This document shows positions 59,408-64,000 of a stretch of 64,000 nt of DNA, piece by piece. The number at the start of each line of letters is the position of its first letter. Positions within the stretch are counted from its first letter, which is position 1. The notes beneath the pieces are model-generated. The model was not told the origin of the DNA. It worked only from the letters and a program-made list of their open reading frames with translations, and searched no databases. Source of the stretch: Primulina eburnea (Eukaryota > Streptophyta > Magnoliopsida > Lamiales > Gesneriaceae); contig NC_133104.1 of assembly GCF_022965805.1 (NCBI RefSeq), forward strand, positions 21,092,912 through 21,156,911, in the 5' to 3' direction. Both the position numbers and the translations under genes were made by a program.

Positions 59408-59502
59408 TTTCTCCCCCTCTTAGATCTGAGTTCGTCCCCGAACTCATGACAATTCAATCAAATATATTAGAAGAAATATATAACAGAGTTTAACATCCAA
59501 AT
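59408..59502 (-). other. Extra H polypurine tract and 3' tail beyond the 5' LTR
   Basis: About 95 bp matching 44773-44867 (the internal sequence next to the 3' LTR of H), placed outside the 5' LTR where target DNA is expected. The match ends at AACATCCAAA. The LTR at 57311 is therefore also the 3' LTR of a second, deleted H copy in tandem. Confidence 0.85.
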
Positions 59503-60399
59503 GTATGAATTACAGACAAATAATGATAGAAAGAAAACAAACCATGAGATTGGTTATGTAATTTATCGATTCCTGAATGGAAATGAGATTACATTTCCAA
59601 GGATATCGTAAGAAAATTACTGCATTCCTCTTGGAAATTGAGTATAGATTGAGTTAGGAATGACAGACTGACCCAGTCTGCGAGTGCTAACTCGTACATG
59701 AAGATGTACAAATATGATATATGACTGAGATTTTGTCAGAAAAGTAATTAGATTACACGGAGTGTTGAGAATTAATTATATTAGACCGTAATTTTGGTTG
59801 ATTTTGCACGTTTGGCAGAATGTACAGGAGGAGTTGGATACTAGATTGTATCTGAATACTGAATAGTATTCACTATCTGACGGACAGTCAGAGTGGAGTA
59901 TCCAGATTCCAGAACATAGGCTTAGGGTTGTAGTGTTTGATTTAACACTAATTGGCAGGATTTATTGCCATGTTGTGAGTTTTTATACCACAACAGATAT
60001 TAAATGAGTATGAGAATGACACTATTAGACACGTTGTACGCTAAGAAGTACAGATTCCCTCTTTATTGAAATGATATTTCTGAGGTTCCTGAGATTCGAC
60101 CTGACATGATCAGAGATATGACTGAAAAGATGAAGCTAATTTAGAAGAAAATGAAAATAGCTCATGATAATCAGACTGAATATGCCAACGTCGGACGATG
60201 ACTGTTGGTAACTGAGATTAAAGATCGAATATATCTTTGATTGAGATAAACAGAGTCGATTCCAGAAATAGAACTTGATATGAGATTGAAATTCCAGAAC
60301 AGATTCGTTGAGATGAGTTTTTGATTTAAACTCTAGATACATTTCTTCTGATATATCTGAATTGATTACTTGTGAGTTCGAGGACGAACTCAGATCTAA
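59503..60399 (+). pseudogene. G integrase relic
   Basis: Plus-strand decayed end of pol. Pieces are recognisable against J: CCTGAATGGAAATGAGATTA (zinc-region end) near 59562, and EIRPDMIRDMTEKMKL near 60085 with stops. No chromodomain is clearly readable. RT, RNase H and most of integrase are missing between 42656 and here, apart from inserted H. Confidence 0.75.
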
Positions 60400-60413
60400 G
60401 AGGGGGAGAAATG
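60400..60413 (+). other. Polypurine tract of G
   Basis: AAGAGGGGGAGAAA directly before the LTR. Confidence 0.9.
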
Positions 60414-60554
60414 TAATGCCCGAGAATTAATCACTGTTAATCAAGGATTATTGACTTATAATTTAACGTGATTACGAAAGGGCCAACTGAGACACGATTT
60501 AAGATAATGTGTGGCCATTTATTTTGAATTTCAGAGTGTGTTGCCGAAGCAACA

Positions 60555-60781
60555 CCGCACCCGCGCCCTTGCATGTACCGCACCCGCGGTGCATGGACAT
60601 AAACTTGGTCAGTTTTATCGAAGGGTGACCGCACCCGCGGGGCAAGCATTACCGCACCCGCGGTGACATGACCGCACCCGCGGTCTCGACATGTACCGCA
60701 CCCGCGGTCGTGCAATTTCAGAATAGATAAGAATGCCGAAGCATGAGCGCACCCACGGTCTTGAACTCACCGCACCCGCGG
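60555..60781 (+). repeat. CCGCACCCGCGG array, G 3' LTR
   Basis: Starts at 60555, 60578, 60629, 60652, 60672, 60696, 60747 and 60770: distances 23, 51, 23, 20, 24, 51 and 23. Confidence 0.95.
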
Positions 60782-61640
60782 TGCAACGTGTTTTGCAAAG
60801 AATGCGCCACCTCTTGACATGCATGCACTTATATATATATAGGTTGTAATCCATTCGAAATTCATTCAGAAAAGTGAAGAAAAGGGTCTGAAGAAGAAAG
60901 GAGAAAATCCTTACGCCTTTTGCGGTAAATCCGTCCGTCTAATTTTGAATCCGACTTCGGTATTGAGTTTCTATCGACGTAGGCTACAACTGGACGTAAG
61001 TTTTACTACGTTTTGACATGCGTTGACATTATGATATTGTCAGAATTGAATGGAACTCATACATGTTGTTCTTGACGTAGTAGACATCATAGAATCGAAG
61101 TCAGATTAAGAAACAGACTGATTTTGGAATTGTTATGATTTTCGGAATACTTTTGGAGCCGACTTGATATCAGAATTGAGTTGTTGTTGATTATGAGATA
61201 TTAGAATTGATATCTGACTGATATGATATGGCTGGATATATTGAGATTACGCCGTTATGTTGTTGAAACAGAATTTTATTGGATTCTGATTATATCCAGT
61301 ATTGATTGAGTGGTGTATTGATATTGTACCCTCGATATTGTGATTGTCAGATTGAGTATTGACAGGCTTTGAGTTCGAGACTTCGACAGGGTCAGAGTAT
61401 CAGAAAGAAAGGTATAAATTAATGTTGTGTTGGGATTGCACAACTCGAGGAAGGTTTGACTCGAGTTTCCCTAAATCACATACTTAGTTTATTACATTGA
61501 TTCTTGTAATTGATGAGATTGATGATTGTTGTCTATTGATTTATAGACGCTGCATGTAATGACTGCTGATTCGCTAGTCATTGATTGATTTGCTTAGATA
61601 CTGACTGTATGTATTGATTACTGAGTCGTTGAGTCATAGG

Positions 61641-61820
61641 CTGATTCGCCTAGTCACCGGCTGATTCGTCTGGTGATTGACTGATTCGTCTAAACTTAAG
61701 CTGATTCGCTTAATTACTGGCTGAGTTGTCTGATTATTGGCCGATTCTCCTAATTACCGGCTGATTCGTCGGGTTATTGACTGATTCGTCAATTCTACGG
61801 CTGATTCGCCCAGACACTGG
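61641..61820 (+). repeat. 20-bp minisatellite, G 3' LTR
   Basis: CTGATTCGCC-type units every 20 bp, nine copies, matching 40391-40570. Confidence 0.94.
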
Positions 61821-62488
61821 ATATATGAATTATATCGATGCCGTTAGGGATTGATTCATTTCTATCGACTGAGATTCGGTATAATTATTATTATTCAGAC
61901 ATCGGGATCCCTAGGATAGATTTGAGTCGAGTCTGAGACAACGCGTCAGTGGAGTCGAGTCTGAGACGACGCGTCGGTTGAGTTGAGTCTGATATGACAT
62001 GTTGATTTACATTGTTTATGCCATTCATGATTATTGAATGTTTGATATGAATTTATGTTTCTGATTTGAGACATGTTATGAATAATTCTTATATGCTTTC
62101 GTATATGCATTTACATGACTGAATGTTTACATTGTTTATACTGGGATATTTATATCTCACCGGAGTTATCCGGCTGTTGTCTTGTTTTGTATGTGTGCAT
62201 GACAACAGGTGGGGCTGGATCAGGGTCAAGAAGAGGATGAGAGAAGATTAGATAGCGTGGAGATCCGGGCTTCGAAGCAACATAGGATTCAGCACTGATA
62301 TGTAGTTGAACCTAGTTGAATTCTTGTAGATAACACAAGATTTGTATGTTCATGTTTAATATGTAATTTGAGTAAATTACTTTACGTTTCCGCTTTGTAT
62401 TTTAAAAAAAAAATTTAGACCCTGTTTTATAATTGATTAATTAGTCCCAAACATGATTAAGAACTTGATTAGCGTCCGGGTCCCCACA

Positions 62489-62524
62489 GGGTCGCAAAGG
62501 TACGGCTGCTCTTCTAGGAGGCAT
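62489..62524 (-). pseudogene. gag start of the element entered by G (probably K)
   Basis: Twelve codons from the ATG at 62522-62524, MPPRRAAVPLRP, very like the J gag start (MPPRRGAVSLRP), then interrupted by the end of G at 62488. Between here and the primer site (62525-62706) is an ordinary leader. Confidence 0.85.
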
Positions 62525-62706
62525 GTATCTGGTATTCAAACAAATTAGTGTACAGGCTATACAAACTGTCTCAGCCCTCCTCTGATCATTTACCTCTGAT
62601 CCAGAATCGGTTCTGATTCAGTCATTACATGATGTAATCACATCAGATAACACACAACATATAATAAGAAAAACAATAAATCATGCTAGCACATCATAAA
62701 TCTATC

Positions 62707-62718
62707 GCTCTGATACCA
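62707..62718 (-). other. Primer-binding site (K)
   Basis: The complement reads TGGTATCAGAGC, five bases inside the LTR at 62724. Confidence 0.9.
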
Positions 62719-62723
62719 CCTGT

Positions 62724-64000
62724 TGTGGGGACCCGGGCTCTAATTCATTTCTTTGGGATTAAATGGATCTTTATTATGAAAAGTGGGTCAAATTTTTGCT
62801 TTTAACATTACATCAAATGTTAATAAAACTAAGCACAATAGATACTTCTACTTTATTTCATCAATTGTACATACAAGTCTTGTTATTATATATTCGTACA
62901 AACTAGTGTTTAGAACAAACTACCATCTACCAGTAATACAAAGCTAGTAAAAACCACTAGTCCTCTGCTGCGCCCGAAGTCACCACGCTATCACGATCTC
63001 ATCTCTGTCTCGACCCAGATCCTGCCCCACCTGTTGTTATGCACACATACAGACATAACAACAGTCGGAAACTCCGGTGAGAACAAATCCCAGTATAAAC
63101 ATGTATACATGCATAAATCAATCTAAAACATGAAACATACTATTATGAATGACATCCATATAAACATGCAATGCGAATCAAACCATGTCTGGACTCGACT
63201 CGACTATAACTCTAGGGATCCCGGTGTGAATAAGACGATCTATCACCTACCCTCCCAATCGGGGTGACTGTACGACTTATTCCTAGACTTCGGCCTTATC
63301 TGTATCCACATCTACAATAGGAGACTGATCTTCCCCTAAGCTGTGATATCACCGAACGTCTAGAAGTTTGATTGTTCTGTCAAGACTCCCTATCTTAAAT
63401 GCAATGAATAAAAATCTGTAAACAAATCATAATCATCTTAAAAGATTTGAATAAAAGTCTATAAACAAATCACAATCATATCACAAGATAAACCATAAAT
63501 CTAGTATGTGATTTTGGTTGGGAAACTCAAATGGGATCTCATTTGAGTTGTATATCCCCAAACAAAACATGCATTATACCTTTCGTTGTCGTACAATCGT
63601 CGTCGTAGTTGAAGTCTTGTTCCCAAATTCACCAATACCAGTCTAAAATGGCATAATTAATGTATATCCTATCAACTTCTACTCCATTCAACATATATAT
63701 GAGTTGATAATCAATCTCAATACAAATCGACAGTACAACGGCACAATCTTGCGATACCGATCAACTCACATATCAATATGCAATAATAATAACTCATACT
63801 CTTCATCATAGATATATATCGATTCTGATATTTGCATATTCCCCATTCTATTTCTGTTGAAAATCATAACTATAGCACAACATATCCGTTTTTCGATTCG
63901 TTTACAATTCTACGATCCTCATAACCATGGGAACACATATCTCAAATAAAATCAAAATTTCTCCAACATGTAGATTTCGAAACATGATGTAATTGAACCA
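62724..64000 (-). mobile_element. 5' LTR of the element entered by G (K), cut by window end
   Basis: Minus-strand LTR end GTCCCCACA at 62724, homologous to the J LTR over the visible 1277 bp. The TATA and any palindrome array would lie beyond the window. Its similarity to J fits the J-like K pol relics at 23.9-34.1 kb. Confidence 0.88.

Larger units (their letters stand above)
60414..62488 (+). mobile_element. 3' LTR of element G (complete)
   Basis: 2075 bp, TGTAATGCCCGAG to GTCCCCACA. Homologous from 60838 to the G 5' LTR remnant at 39587-41210; a short tandem duplication near 61920-61980 is specific to this copy. TATA at 60829-60841 with the RY repeat CATGCATG at 60818-60825; donor GTAAGT near 60996. 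The next five bases, GGGTC, are the presumed target copy in a gag gene of opposite strand. Confidence 0.95.

Overview
This window is intergenic DNA from a flowering-plant nuclear genome, most likely a eudicot. It is built almost entirely of nested LTR retrotransposons. I see no host gene, structural RNA gene or prokaryotic feature. The plant assignment rests on Ty3/gypsy chromoviruses with a chromodomain after integrase (Tekay/Del-like), Ty1/copia elements with a UBN2-type gag and 2.2-kb LTRs, primer-binding sites matching plant initiator-tRNA-Met (TGGTATCAGAGC), and G-box and RY promoter motifs. The species cannot be read from the sequence. Letters (L, A, F, E, K, C, B, G, H, J) are my own labels.

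Layout. (1) 1-6 kb: the 3' end of a chromovirus ('gypsy1') sits inside the RNase H gene of a copia element ('copia1'), which sits in the leader of element L. (2) 6.2-20.3 kb: L is a non-autonomous Ty3-type element with one very long gag-like frame. A young copia element (copia2, 7456-16930, TSD CATAA) and a solo LTR (17738-19064, TSD AACTA) split this frame into three pieces that remain in register. (3) 20.3-23.9 kb: LTR remnants A, F and E. (4) 23.9-34.2 kb: a minus-strand chromovirus relic (K), interrupted by complete element C (25294-33094, TSD CAACT). (5) 34.2-39.6 kb: minus-strand element B, fused through a deletion to the K relic so that one frame carries two reverse transcriptase/RNase H modules. 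(6) 39.6-62.5 kb: plus-strand element G, containing minus-strand element H, which contains complete minus-strand element J (45975-54668, TSD TCTGT). (7) 62.5-64 kb: the 5' end of a minus-strand element into whose gag G inserted, probably the other end of K.

Main observation. Nearly every chromovirus LTR here has, just upstream of its TATA box, an array of a short GC-rich palindrome. The palindrome differs by family: CCGCACCCGCGG in C, E, G and H; GCGCATATGCGC in A and J; GCGCTCGGGCGGT with its inverted partner in B; CACGGACCC/GGGTCCGTG in L; GATCGGATCGTCCGATC in gypsy1. All copies in one LTR carry the same motif, while LTRs with clearly homologous backbones (A and G) carry different motifs. 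Hand-counted start-to-start distances between neighbours fall at about 19-24, 31, 42-43 and 50-52 bp, close to 2, 3, 4 and 5 turns of the DNA helix. This looks like a swappable, helically phased protein-binding cassette in retrotransposon promoters. I know of no description of it.

Other recurring features are an RY box (CATGCA) next to the TATA box in A, B, G, H and J, and a candidate intron running from a GTAAGT donor in the LTR to an acceptor just before the gag ATG, which would remove the primer-binding site. Two families (copia2 and H) have near-identical LTRs but ruined pol genes, implying recent movement by proteins supplied in trans.
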